Source of the DNA: Sorex araneus
Lineage: Eukaryota; Chordata; Mammalia; Eulipotyphla; Soricidae
Direction: 5' to 3'
DNA length: 64,000 bases
Assembly (NCBI RefSeq): GCF_027595985.1
Contig: NC_073305.1
Span: forward strand, 82,493,126 to 82,557,125
Shown here: positions 47,396 through 58,384 of the stretch, one piece after another
Layout of the letters: each line of letters begins with the position of its first letter
Position numbering within the stretch: the stretch's first letter is position 1
Program-made: the position numbers and the translations under genes
Notes under the pieces: generated by a model
Seen by the model: the letters and a program-made list of their open reading frames with translations, nothing else
Databases searched by the model: none
Told to the model about the DNA's origin: nothing

Positions 47396-50122
47396 CTACC
47401 TTCCATCCTCCACTGGTTAAATTATATTTTTGGTTTGAATTTAACATAGAAAAAGCTAGATTGAAGTGGGGACTAGAGTTATTTAGAGATCAAAAAAAAA
47501 AGGCACCAAGAGAAGCAGGCCTACCATAATTTATTTCTCAAACATTGGACTTGAGAAGAATCTTTAATGCTTACCAGTAAGATCTCTTGTCTCAAACCTT
47601 ATCCTCCATTTTCTTAACCAAGCTCATCTGCCAATCCGTTACTCTCACCTATCTACAGGAAAGTTCTTATTCTATAGTTTATTTAACCTGCATCTTTGTT
47701 TGCAGGATTATATGGTACAAATCAAGTCAAAGAGACATAGTCCTGATCTTTAAAGATAGCCAATGAATCCAGTGATCTAAATGTAGAGGAACAAGTGAAA
47801 TATGCAATAGGATGAATCTTGAACTTACATATTTGTGGTGTGTCACTTGCATTATGTGGGGTGGTAAGGAAAAGAGATCTGGAACAGGTGTTTATTTTCA
47901 TAGAATAACCCAGAGACCAGTAGCAGTCTAGATCCCAGACATGTAGCTACCTCTGTCTAATTAATATAATGCAGGAAAATGTTGCAATGAAAGTTTTCTC
48001 ATGGGGTGATAAAACTTTAATTCAAATTCAGTGAAGCATAATTCCACTATGCCCTGGTTTCTCTTTGGGATTTTGAGTTATAGTGTGTCATCCAAATTGT
48101 AAGATAGCAAATGTTATTATAGATATGTCTGCCCATGCTGCAGGAGAATATGAAGAGTAAACCTTCTATCTATGTAATGTATGTATGTATGTATGTATGT
48201 ATCATTTACCTACCATCCTATGCACCTCATATACCCATCTAAATAATCATACATGAGCATGTGTATGCATCTCTGTATACAAATATATGTAGATATATAT
48301 GCCTGAATATAATATACCTATAGCTCATTCAGATTTTTTGGTAAAGACTTGTGAGTAACTGAACTTTTTTCTGGAGTCCACTGAAATGGGAAAATTACAT
48401 ATTTCTCACTTTTGTGACAAATAATTTTATTTACCTATATCTTAGCAGTAATTTCTTAGCTTAGAAAATTTATACACTTTAAGTGGGGCACTATAAAATA
48501 GGCTGTGCTAGTTGTAAGTTCAATTGAGTCTGGATAGTATTCTTGGAAGTTTTACATTCCCTTTGGGTTTACATGCTTAGGATCTCTGTGATGTTGACAT
48601 GAATTTTAAACTATCTGTTTTGTAAAAAAAATAAGCAAACAGTGTTACATTTCCATCTTAGTAACCATTGCTATAATATGTAAATAAATTGATAATGAAA
48701 GTCTGGTCCAGTTGAGTATGGCTTAGAAATAGTAGATAATCCATATTCATGAAAAGTTATGAAAAACTGTTGAATAAATGCCCATATCAATGGAAATATT
48801 TTATCTTAAAATATTATTCATTATATAAAGTAGGTAAAATGAACTAGTATGTGTGATTTGAATGGAAGGATTCATGGAAATAATAGTGACTATAGCAAAA
48901 AATACAAGCTATATTCTCATGCCAATAAACCCAGTATTTGTTCAAAATATATATATTTTTTGAGTTTTAAATATGCTTTTGAAAATTTGGGAAAAAGTTG
49001 CCATGTTTTGGTAATTATTTTTAAGCTTGGGAAAACACATAGTCAATGCCAGCTGAAGTGTTGATGAAGTTTCATTATCAGTATGTACCATATGTTGTTA
49101 AACACTCTTCATGGATGATTAAAAATAATAACCCATGATGGAAAGAACATTCCAATGGGAATGCAATGAGTGGTTTAAGCATTTTATTCATTGTGATACA
49201 ACTGAGCATCTCGATGCACTTGGTATTGTAAAAAATGTCTTTGAAATCACAATTATTTCTTTCTATAGATGGTTAGAATTCTTAATATTATCTGGGAAAC
49301 TTCTAGAAGCATAATCTGCCAAGTCCACTTGTACAAAGCTGTAAGTACTCTCTATGAGAATATTCAGAAGACGTTTTCATTTCTGATTCATTATCGCTAT
49401 CTCAGTTGTATATTGAACTGAAGGGCACATTTGGCTGCTGCACTGGGGAAAATGGATTTGTTCCTTTCATCCGTCAGTTTCTCTATCTGCACATTTAATA
49501 CAATTTTTTCTCTTTTCTTTTCAATTCACAGCTGTGTTATTCAAGTGTATTTTTTCAATAAAGAAAATAGACTGCACTGACATTTTGACTTATTTTTGTT
49601 TTGTAGGTATTGTTTATTTTAAAATCTAAAGATTCAGTAGCACAGTGGGTAGGTAATAAATGAGAGGTTTTGACAGAACTAATATTCAGGGTACCTTACA
49701 TAAAAGGGCCCGGCCAAATTGCACAATTCAGTAACTCTCTGTTTACCCATTATGGTGATTTGTATGAACTTCTCTAAAACCACAAGGTATAAGTAAAAAT
49801 GCTTACTGGTTAGGAATATTTCTTAACATTTGGTATCACTGGCAGTTTTCCAGTCAACTTTGTATATCCCTGGGAGTTATATCACTCATTTCCTCTATTA
49901 AACAAAAGCAGATTCCACAAGGTCTTCCTATAAAAATTGGAACCACCAATACATGTTATAACCTTTATGTCTTTATCTTAGGAAACAACATTTCCTATTT
50001 TGAAAAGGGAGTTTTCCCACTGACTATAACTAGAGTTTTCAGTGTAATTGCATCAGGTGTCTCCTCAAATTTGGGAGACATTATCTAATAATTCAATACC
50101 ATAACAAATATTTTTGTCTTGC
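47396..50122. other. unclassified non-coding stretch
   Basis: 2.7 kb of AT-rich unique sequence, with only a (GTAT)n run at 48172-48202. No exon-like structure is recognised. Confidence 0.5.
48172..48202 (+). repeat. (GTAT)n microsatellite
   Basis: Seven or eight perfect ATGT units. Confidence 0.95.
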
Positions 50123-50131
50123 ATTATGACC

Positions 50132-50568
50132 TTTTGGGGAGCTGAGAGCCCTCCCCACCCCAAGGGACCCAGCCCCAGCAGCCGACCTCCACTACCCAAC
50201 TGCCACCATGCTCCAGGCCGCTTTCCACATGCTCGGGGCAAGCCTCACACATGAGTGAACATATTCCTGGACCACACAACCCATCACCATAGAGGGAAAT
50301 AAATATATATGCATCTTGGAGAGCCCGAAAGCTACCGAGAGTATCGCACCTCCACAGCAGAGCCTGGCAATCTCCCCGTGGTGTATTTGATATGCCCAGA
50401 ACAGTAACAATAACAGGTCTCATTCCCCTGACCCTGAAAGAAGCCTCCAATCCTTGGGAAAGATGAGTAAGGAGAGGCTGCTAAAATTTCAGGGCTGGGA
50501 CAAGTGGAGACATTACTGGTGCCCGCTTGAGTAAATCGATGAACAATGGGACGACAGTGATACAGTGA
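50132..50568 (+). mobile_element. composite SINE with non-tRNA head and TSD
   Basis: ATTATGACC flanks the whole unit at 50123-50131 and 50569-50577, so 437 bp inserted together. The first 180 bp (CCCTCCCCACCCCAAGGGAC, CCACCATGCTCCAGGCCGC) is unlike the usual tRNA head. It joins the long-form SINE body at CTTGGAGAGCCCGAAAGCTA. A further insert between AACAGTAACAATAAC and GTGGAGACATTACTGG contains CATTCCCCTGACCCTGAAAG. Confidence 0.85.
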
Positions 50569-50637
50569 ATTATGACCATCTAAGAAGGAAACAAATATTG
50601 AAAAAATATGTAAAAAAACAAAGTAATGTATGAGAGT

Positions 50638-50641
50638 GAGT

Positions 50642-50694
<53 letters not shown>
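50638..50694 (+). repeat. (TG)n microsatellite
   Basis: TG run of about 25 units with TA interruptions. Confidence 0.96.
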
Positions 50695-50699
50695 GGAGA

Positions 50700-51292
50700 G
50701 ACCTTATATACAAATGACATGAACATAGACAGATGGAAACTCTATTCAGTGTCAGGTACATTTTAAAAATGTTTCAAATGTTGTTTTATTAAAACAAAGT
50801 CTCCCACTAATGCCACACATGTAAAATGCCTCCCCTCCCTCCCCTATTCCTCCCCCAACACCAAACAGCCTTCCTAATCTCTTGATATAACCCAATGAAA
50901 ATTGACTGCTCATTGCATTCACAATGAAGTATCAGTGTGGCAGAGCAACTTTGTACCCTAAGAAGTTCAGGGTTGAACTGCTTCCATTTTATTATATCTC
51001 CTCCATTGACAACAAACATGCAGCCTCCAAGCCCTGCAAAAGAAGGAAGTGAGAGTGGAGGTCAATTATGAGATTTTTTTTATTTATGGAGCTTGCCCCA
51101 AAGCAACACTGCTTCCATCCATTCTACATTGACCAGACAAAGTCATATAGCCCAACCCAAGGGCAACAGATGGGAAAGAGTAAGTGTTCCTGTGAGCCTC
51201 AGAGGAGATGATTTTTTTGAACACATGCCACAAAGGGGTGGTGGTTGTTATATTTGTTGTCACTAGTCTAGATAGATGTCAACTCCTAATAC
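50700..51292. other. unclassified non-coding stretch
   Basis: Contains a C/T-rich segment at 50825-50865; nothing further recognised. Confidence 0.5.
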
Positions 51293-51520
51293 TGCAGTAC
51301 TGTAGCACTGTCATCCCATTGCTCATTGATTTGCTCGAGTGGGACCAGTAACGTCTCCATTGTGAGACTTGTTACTGTTTTTGGCACATCAAATACGCCA
51401 CGGGGAGCTTGCCAGGTTCTGCGTGCGGGTGGGATACTCTCGGTAGCTTACCGGGCTCTCTGAGAGGGACAGAGGGATCGAAACCTTGTCAGCCATGTGA
51501 AAGGCAAACGCCCTACCCAC
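51293..51520 (-). mobile_element. SOR-type SINE, long form (first of three)
   Basis: Minus-strand copy with GTACTGTAGCACTGTC tail at left and GGGATCGAAACCTTGTCAGC box B; its head is replaced by the next SINE at 51529. Confidence 0.92.
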
Positions 51521-51528
51521 AACTCTTT

Positions 51529-51680
51529 TTTTTTTTTCTTTTTGGGTCAACCCCTGCAATGCACAGGGATTACTCCTGGTGATGCTCAGGGGACCATATG
51601 GGATGCTGGGAATCAAACCCGGGTTAGCTTTGTGCGAGGCAAATGCTCTATCCACTGTGCTATCACTCCAGCCCTCCCCC
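51529..51680 (-). mobile_element. SOR-type SINE, short form (second of three)
   Basis: Minus-strand copy bounded by AACTCTTT at 51521-51528 and 51683-51690, inserted at the head end of the previous SINE. Confidence 0.93.
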
Positions 51681-51690
51681 CCAACTCTTT

Positions 51691-51942
51691 ATACTGTCAT
51701 TGTCACTGTCATCCCGTTGCTCATTGATTTGCTCAAGCGGGCACCAGTAACGTCTCCATTGTGAGACTTGTTGTTACTGCTTTTGGCATATCAAATATGC
51801 CACGGGTAGCTTGCAAGGCTCTGCCATGTAGATGAGATACTCTCAGTACCTTGCCAGGCTCTTTCAGAGGGACGGAGGGATCAAACCCGGTTCAGCCGCG
51901 TGCAAGGCAAACACCATACCCTGTGTGCCATTGCTCCAGCCC
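51691..51942 (-). mobile_element. SOR-type SINE, long form (third of three)
   Basis: Minus-strand copy from CACTGTCATCCCGTTGCTC to GCCATTGCTCCAGCCCC. Confidence 0.93.
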
Positions 51943-53015
51943 CTATAAATAGTTGAAATGTTATTTCTCTAATAGGATTTCTGTTGCTGTAATGACATAG
52001 ATTCTCACTCATGAAGAACCCAGCCTCCCTCTCTTGTTTTGTCCATGTTTTGTGTCCATCTTAATGACCAAGATTTCTGCTCCTCCTTCTCCCATCATTT
52101 CCAAAGGAGAAAAGAGCATGCCCATTATTTTAAGGAGACATCTTGCAAGTCCTACATAGAGTTGTTTTGATAATTTGTTAGCCAGAATTTACTTACATGA
52201 AAACATGATTTACATGTAAAACATGATACTACGTAAAATAGATTTGTTTTCCATCTATTTAAAACAAATGTAATTTTTAGAAAGACATATATTTTAACAA
52301 AATTTAAGAAAAGTGATATTTATTCTCTTGGGAACAGAGTATATTCCCCTGTGGCTAAAACTTGGCTCGTAATGATAGCAGTGAGTACAAAAGATAATAC
52401 TAATCTCTGCAGCAACTCATCTTTCTGCATCCATATACCTATTTGCTTCCTTTTTTTCACATATACTTCACCATCTGTCTCCAAGTTTAACCAGAATGAT
52501 CCCAATATGTTTAGTGCACTTGAAAAGCCCCAGAGTTCTAGGTTACAAAATCATCTCTCTCAGGCGTGGGTGAGGTTTCTGTGGTTTAGTGATCACCCTT
52601 GCTATCACCCCCACAAATAGAAGTAAGAACTAGGTCACAACTAATGAAAACCCTAATTTAGAACCATTATGGATGGGTCAGATGACACCACAAAGCCATA
52701 GCACTTCAGAAATCCAAACTTGGCAGGACCTTTGAGGCTTCCCTGATGAAGCAGTGGGAAAACTTTATTAACAATCTGGTAGCTTTTAGTTCTTTTTATT
52801 GGTAGGAGTCCTTTACTATCCAGTTTCCATCGCCTCTCAATGCGCCCTATAGGAATTCTTTTCATTGGTGTCCCTTTGTCGTCTACTACCCAATTGAAAA
52901 TGGCAGCTACCGACAGTGTTCTTCCCGGAGTTGCGTGTGGATTCTCAGTAATTGGAAACAAATTTCAGGCATGTTTTAGTGATCAAAATAATATACTTTA
53001 AAAAGTTTGAAAGTT
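51943..53015. other. unclassified stretch with a minus-strand open frame
   Basis: No repeat recognised. The minus strand is open for about 104 codons between stops at 52653-52961, with unusual CpG-containing codons. See findings; no protein family is recognised. Confidence 0.35.
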
Positions 53016-53155
53016 GGGGTCTGGAAAGATAGTACAATAGGCAGGGAATCTTCCTTGCTTGCCCACAACCTGGCTTTCATCCCCAGCACCCTATATGGTC
53101 CCCCAAGCCCTGCCTGAGTGGCCCCATGTGGACACTGTGTGGCCCAAACCCCTGC
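53016..53155 (+). mobile_element. SINE, diverged short form
   Basis: GGTCTGGAAAGATAGTACAA head and CACCCTATATGGTCCCCCA middle. Confidence 0.7.
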
Positions 53156-53344
53156 CTTTAAAATTTGGAATTTGTTCATGAAAAAATATTTCTAAAATTG
53201 AGTGTCATCATTTACAATCATACTGAAGTTGTTTTATAGTTGCAGAGCTCTTACACAGATCTCTCTACCGGTGCCTCAGGATTCCTCTGCTTCTGTAGGT
53301 GAGGCTGATCACAGTGCCCCCACCACGGATTATAAACAGAGTAC

Positions 53345-53480
53345 TGGGAAAAAAGACTTAAACCTGGAGTTAGAATTGTCAGTAGCATAAGCATATGAGT
53401 CTAGGGCAAGTTCCCTGTTTTAACCTTGATTTTCTCACCTACAAGATGAGTGATTTGGATTCAGGCATCCCTAAGGGCCA
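53345..53480 (+). mobile_element. MIR
   Basis: AACCTGGAGTTAGAATTG, GGGCAAGTTCCCTGTTTTAA and TTTCTCACCTACAAGATGAG follow the MIR core in sense orientation. Confidence 0.55.
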
Positions 53481-53619
53481 CAACCAGTTCAAAACTGACA
53501 GAATATTTGATTGTTTCAGGGGCCTGCCAAGCAGTGTATGAGGGTCTAGGGGCTACTTTGAGGGATATTAAACCAACACAGGAGACGGGTCAGTGCTAGG
53601 GCCAAAGGATGCAGAGATG

Positions 53620-53705
53620 TTTGGGGTCTCAAGGGCGAATCTGGTAATGCTCAACAGACCATTTGGTACCTGAATCAGGTGTATTCCTGTACTATCTCCT
53701 TAGCC
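53620..53705 (-). mobile_element. possible old SINE fragment
   Basis: GTAATGCTCAACAGACCAT and CTGTACTATCTCCTTAGCC resemble a diverged minus-strand short form. Confidence 0.35.
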
Positions 53706-53854
53706 ACAGACAGAAGACTTTAAGAACTGCCATTAATGTTGATAACTTTTATTGTTTCTTTACAAAAATATTTTGTTGGTAGAGGGTTGCTGGCTAAAAT
53801 AAAAAATACATTATCTTGCATATTCAAAATTTTTGTTATTTCTCATTTTTAAAA

Positions 53855-53967
53855 AAATTGGGTCATACCTGACTGATTTGGGGAATTACATGGGGTGCCA
53901 GGAATTAAAACCAGGACAGCTAGAGGCAAGGCAAATGTCATACCTGCAGTTTTATCACTCTGGCCTC
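53855..53967 (-). mobile_element. SINE fragment
   Basis: TTGGGTCATACCTGACTG, CATGGGGTGCCAGGAATTAA and TTATCACTCTGGCCTC; central block deleted. Confidence 0.65.
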
Positions 53968-54358
53968 TCACAATTTTTTCAAAGAAGTTTCTGACAGTTA
54001 AGCTCACCTCTATTTCACCCCATCTCAGTCCTAGAGACAGGGCAGTTTTCTCTCCCATCCTGATTTTGGTTGGCCTTCATCCCCACATAGTCTTCTAAGT
54101 TAGGGAACTTTGGTACACGTTCTCCTGTCAGATGAGAAAATTGTCTAGCTGAATATCTAAAGAAGTGCTTGCCAAAGTGTGTGTTTCCCACAGTAGCACT
54201 GGCATGACCTGGGGTAGTAGCAGCCTCAAGTATAATTAGGGGTGCTCTCTGTTTGTAGGGTTAAGGTAGGGAGATTTCTAGGAGGCTCTGAGTGGTTGAC
54301 TGTTTTCTAAAAGGGGGCCAATTTGGAAACTTCTCGTCTGGAGTAATAGTCTTTCATG

Positions 54359-54359
<1 letters not shown>

Positions 54360-54390
<31 letters not shown>

Positions 54391-54406
54391 ATGTGTGTGT
54401 GTGTAT
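54360..54406 (+). repeat. (TG)n microsatellite
   Basis: TG run with TATG interruptions. Confidence 0.95.
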
Positions 54407-54582
54407 AGGGAAAATTGGTATATTATGAAAAATATCCTTAAGGTATTCTTCAATAAAGTCCAACACTGTCTTGTTTAACCATGGCGGATTTTGAAAAACC
54501 TTCTATGATGCCCCTGATATGTGTTATCTTCAAGGCCAACAAACATGCATGCACACACACACATACTCCACATCCATTAGAA

Positions 54583-54810
54583 CTTCTTTGGAGATTCTAG
54601 CAGGGGAGCCACAGTTACTCCTATACCTTCTACCGAAGATGGCTCCGTGTCTATTCGGGGAAGGCTGTGCTCTTGGGCCAAGCGCACAGTGTGGGGACGG
54701 ACGCACATGGAGCGGTGAGGGATGAAGGGGACACCTGCCTAGCCAGTCAGATCAGCCGAATCAACCCTGGCGATCAATAGGGTGACAGTTGTGGCTGCCA
54801 GATAGCCCTC
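54583..54810. mobile_element. unclassified CpG-rich insert flanked by 22-bp direct repeats
   Basis: ACATACTCCACATNNATTAG plus AA occurs at 54561-54582 and 54811-54832 (20 of 22 identical), bracketing 228 bp of GC- and CpG-richer DNA unlike its surroundings (for example GGGGACGGACGCACATGGAG). It has no poly(A) and no similarity I can see to the other repeats here. Confidence 0.55.
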
Positions 54811-55055
54811 ACATACTCCACATAAATTAGAAATATTGCTCAGGACTAGTCTGCTAAACATTTTTACATGAGAACTCAAGTCAAGATGAGCACTTGTTAG
54901 AAGACTGCATTTGATTCTTCCATAGCTAAGTGCCAGAGACTCAGTGTCTTAAACCAACACAGATTATTACCATATAGTTCTTCAGGTCAACAGTCTGAAA
55001 TGGGCTGGGGGGTGTTGGCTGGCTGGAAATCAGGTATAGATAGGGTTTCCTTCCT

Positions 55056-55239
55056 TGGACTGGAGCAATAGCACAGCGGGTAGGGCATTTGCCTTGCACT
55101 CGGCCGACCTGGGTTTGATTCCTCCATCCCTCTTGGAGAGCCTGGCAAGCTACCTGTGGTGCAACAAGTCTCACAATGGAGATGTTACTGGTGCCCACTT
55201 GAACAAATCGATGAACAATGGGAGGACAGTGCTGTAGAT
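55056..55239 (+). mobile_element. SOR-type SINE, long form, internally deleted
   Basis: Head and box B are normal, but the body jumps from TGGAGAGCCTGGCAAGCTAC directly to the second module's downstream sequence, then to CAACAAGTCTCACAATGGAG. Tail GCTGTAGATGCTGTAGAGAA. Confidence 0.9.
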
Positions 55240-55849
55240 GCTGTAGAGAAGAATTCATTTTCTTGCCTTTTCCAACTTCTAGAGATTAACCATCATCCTT
55301 GGCCCATGAACCTCTTTCTCCACCTTCAAAATCACCCATTAATGGTTCAGTCTTATTAAAGATGACATCACTCTAAGTACTGGCCCTTCTGGTTTACTTT
55401 ACCATTTACTCAGTTTGTGACTGATTATGCAGGGCCCAGCAAACAATTCAGGATTGTTTTCACATAGGTTCTAGAGACTATGAGCTAAACTCTTTGGCAG
55501 CAGGTCTACCCTCAACTTCCAATAGATACAAAGGGACAGAATACTGGTGAGCCCTAGCATTTCAAGTAATCATCAGACAGTACATTTACTTATACTATTT
55601 GTTTATTTAGAAAAGTTGTACTGTGTACCTGCTGTAAATCTTGATTGAGCCAGGCTGTAAGTGTGGAAAAAAAATCCAGAACAAACAAAAATGGCAGTTT
55701 CCTTTCCTCAAGAATTGATAATAATGTCCAAATACTAAAGGTGTAGAATGTTAGATTTCCTTTATATGAAACTCACCATAGAGGAGGCAAGATTCTCACA
55801 ATTTCCTTCTTATGTAAACCACTTGGAGACCTTTTAAACTTTAGTGTAT
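55240..55849. other. unclassified non-coding stretch
   Basis: No gene or repeat recognised. Confidence 0.5.
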
Positions 55850-56115
55850 TTTTATTTAATTTTTTTAATTGAATCACCGTGAGATACAGTTACAAAGCTT
55901 TCATGTTTGAGTTTCAGTCATACAATGATTGAACACCCATCCCTCCGCCAGTGCACACTTTCCACCACCAATGTCCCTAGTATCCCCCCTCTTACCAACC
56001 CTCCCCTTGCCTCTGTGGCAGACAATTTCCCCCCTACTCTCTCTCTACTGTTGGGTATTATGGTTTCAATACAGAAACTGAGAGGATTTACCATATTCCA
56101 TATTTTAAAAATATT
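55850..56115 (-). mobile_element. L1-3'-end-like retroposon, truncated
   Basis: TTGAATCACCGTGAGATACA at the left, CACCCATCCCTCCGCCAGTG and TTGGGTATTATGGTTTCAAT; ends early on the right. Confidence 0.8.
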
Positions 56116-57359
56116 TCTGATAGCATGATTGAGGGACTGACCACAACCATGACAATTATTATATCAGAATAATTCTTTGAGGGTGGGACCCAGCTTCAGT
56201 ATTTTTAGGTGTGTCCAGGGTGCAATTATTTAAGAATGGTACTTGAGAAAATGTAATTGAAAGGGTTCATAGGAATATACTGAAAAATATACAGGGGGCC
56301 AAGAGAGAATAGAGTTCTTGACTCTGGGGTACTGACCTTGGTGCCAAAGCAAAACAACACCTCCGCTACCCCGCACCCAAATTGTGAAGTTGAAGTAAAA
56401 CTGATGTGTATAAAATGAGAAACCCCAAAATATTATAAAAAGGTTAGTTCTCTATGGAGGGAAACTTGACAGACATGGAGAAATTCTAAATGAAAATATT
56501 GTATATATCTACACACATATGTATATATACTATGTGTGTGTATATATATACATATATATATATATACACCCAGAACTATTCATGGTAAATTGTATTGCCA
56601 TTTTCTTGCTTTGTTTTAAAGTGTGGATAATATGGAACTCATATAATTTGAAGATCAAATTGAAGGTGACATACAATGCAAATTATAATCATTTTATGAA
56701 AAGTTACAATCATTTTCTCTCTCTTCCTAGGTTCAATCTAAAGACTCGATGATGAGGAAATTACTTCATCTCACTAGGTGAAATGACTGGCGATGTCTTA
56801 GGAAAGTCTATTTACAGCAGTACATTTTCAACCCTACTGTAAAGCTGCAACACACCTCCTCTGAAGGATTTCACACTTTAGCAATTCATTATGTCACAGG
56901 TTCTTCTTGGTGTAAATCCCTCTGATTAAGAAGAGCTGAGAGAGGCAGAAGAATGAAGTAATCCCCCCCCACCCCAAACAAGTTACACTTAATAATTCTT
57001 CAAGGTCAAATTCAATTGAAAAATAGGACAGTGTGATAGCTCCTTAGATTTGTATTAGTAACTGGGTGTTCTCAGCAGGACCTTTTTGGCAGGAAAGCAA
57101 AGTTAACTTATCAAAATGCTTAAGAAAGCAACATTTCTTGCCAGATAGAAGATCCAAAAGTTTCAGGGCTATCATGACTAGATTTCACTCTTCTTCCCCT
57201 ACTAATAAGAATGATCTAGATGCTAGAATAGCAGTGCTTTCGTTTACAATTCTAGATGCAGAGCAAAAGTACTCCTTCTTGATCTTTTTTTGCTCATTTT
57301 ATTTTAATTGTTACTCTCTGCCTCAGAATATCTTAGAATGATCAAAAATTAAGTGTACA
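56116..57359. other. unclassified stretch with TA/TG repeat
   Basis: Holds a TA/CA/TG microsatellite (56501-56568) and a good-looking splice acceptor at 56730 (CTCTCTCTTCCTAG); otherwise nothing recognised. Confidence 0.5.
56501..56568 (+). repeat. TA/TG microsatellite
   Basis: Alternating TATA, CACA and TGTG units. Confidence 0.92.
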
Positions 57360-57720
57360 CTCTTTTTAAATTTTTTTAATTAGAGAATCACTGTGATGTA
57401 CAGTTACGAACTTATGAACTTTTGTGTTTGCATTTTACTCATACAGTGATCGTTTACCCATCCCTCCACCAGTGCCCATTCACCTCCACCAATGATCCCA
57501 GTATCCCTCTCACCACCCCCACCCCATCCCCCACCACCCCACCCTGCCTCTGTGGCAGGGCATTCCCTTTTGTTCTCTCTCCTTTTGGGTGTTGTAGTTT
57601 GCAATAGAGGTATTGAGTGGCCATCATGTTCGGTCTATAGTCTATTTTATATTGGGGGCAATTAAGTGCTATTGTACAGCATGAGCTACAAAGTTCAAAC
57701 ATCCCTCATAGACTTTCCTT
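57360..57720 (-). mobile_element. L1-3'-end-like retroposon
   Basis: GAGAATCACTGTGATGTACA end at the left, CACCCCCACC-rich middle, CTTTTGGGTGTTGTAGTTTG and ATCATGTTCGGTCTATAGTC. Confidence 0.82.
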
Positions 57721-57794
57721 AACTATCCCTTTGGCCAATTTAGTCATTCTTATGACCTCGTGTTTAGCCAAAAGAACTGGAAAAGTTCACTATG

Positions 57795-58258
57795 ACAGTG
57801 ATCACTGGAAATGATCACTCTAGACAAGAACTGAGTACTGAAAGTAGGTAAAGGGATAAACATGATAACCTTTCAGTACCTATATTGCAAACCATAATGC
57901 CCCAAAGAAAAGCTAAAAAGAAAGAGAAGAGAGAGAGACAGACAGAAAGCGAGTGTGTATGAGCGTGTATGTGTGTGTGTATGTATGTGCATGTGTGTAT
58001 GTATGTGTGTGTGCGTGAGAGAGTGTGTGTGCGAGCGTGTGTATGTGTGTGTGTGAGCGAGTGAGAGAGAGAGAGAGAGAGAAAGTGTCTGCCATAGAAG
58101 CAGGCTGGGGAGGGGAGCGGGTGGCGGGAGGGAAACTGGGGACATTGGTGCTGGGAAATGCATACTGGTGAAGGAACAGGTGTTAGAACATTGTGTGACT
58201 GAAACCAAATTGTGAGCAACTTTATAACTGTATCTCATGGTGATTCAATTACATAAAA
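57795..58258 (+). mobile_element. L1-3'-end-like retroposon with expanded simple repeat
   Basis: Starts near GTGATCACTGGAAATGATCA, contains TATTGCAAACCATAATGCCC and ends ATGGTGATTCAATTACATAA. A GA/TG-rich tract (57935-58085) replaces the short GA run of the other copies. Inverted relative to 57360-57720. Confidence 0.82.
57935..58085 (+). repeat. TG/GA microsatellite within retroposon
   Basis: TGTGTATG and GAGAGA units; the overlapping open frames are artefacts. Confidence 0.95.
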
Positions 58259-58384
58259 ACGTCTGGAAAATTGTCTTTGTTCAAAGTGGGTATAGAAATA
58301 TGAAATATTTCACTTTAACTCAATGATGTGAGTCAATGGGTTTACATTCTTACAATTGTTATTGTTATTGACTCTGCAATGCTA

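Noticed and set aside
56717..56752. Strong acceptor CTCTCTCTTCCTAG with a short frame to TGA as an alternative OPN5 end
   Set aside because: It would give six or seven residues unlike known OPN5 tails and lies 29 kb beyond exon 6; one acceptor-like site in this much AT/CT-rich DNA is expected by chance.
57815..58238. Overlapping 121-134 codon minus-strand frames
   Set aside because: They run through the TG/GA expansion in a retroposon.
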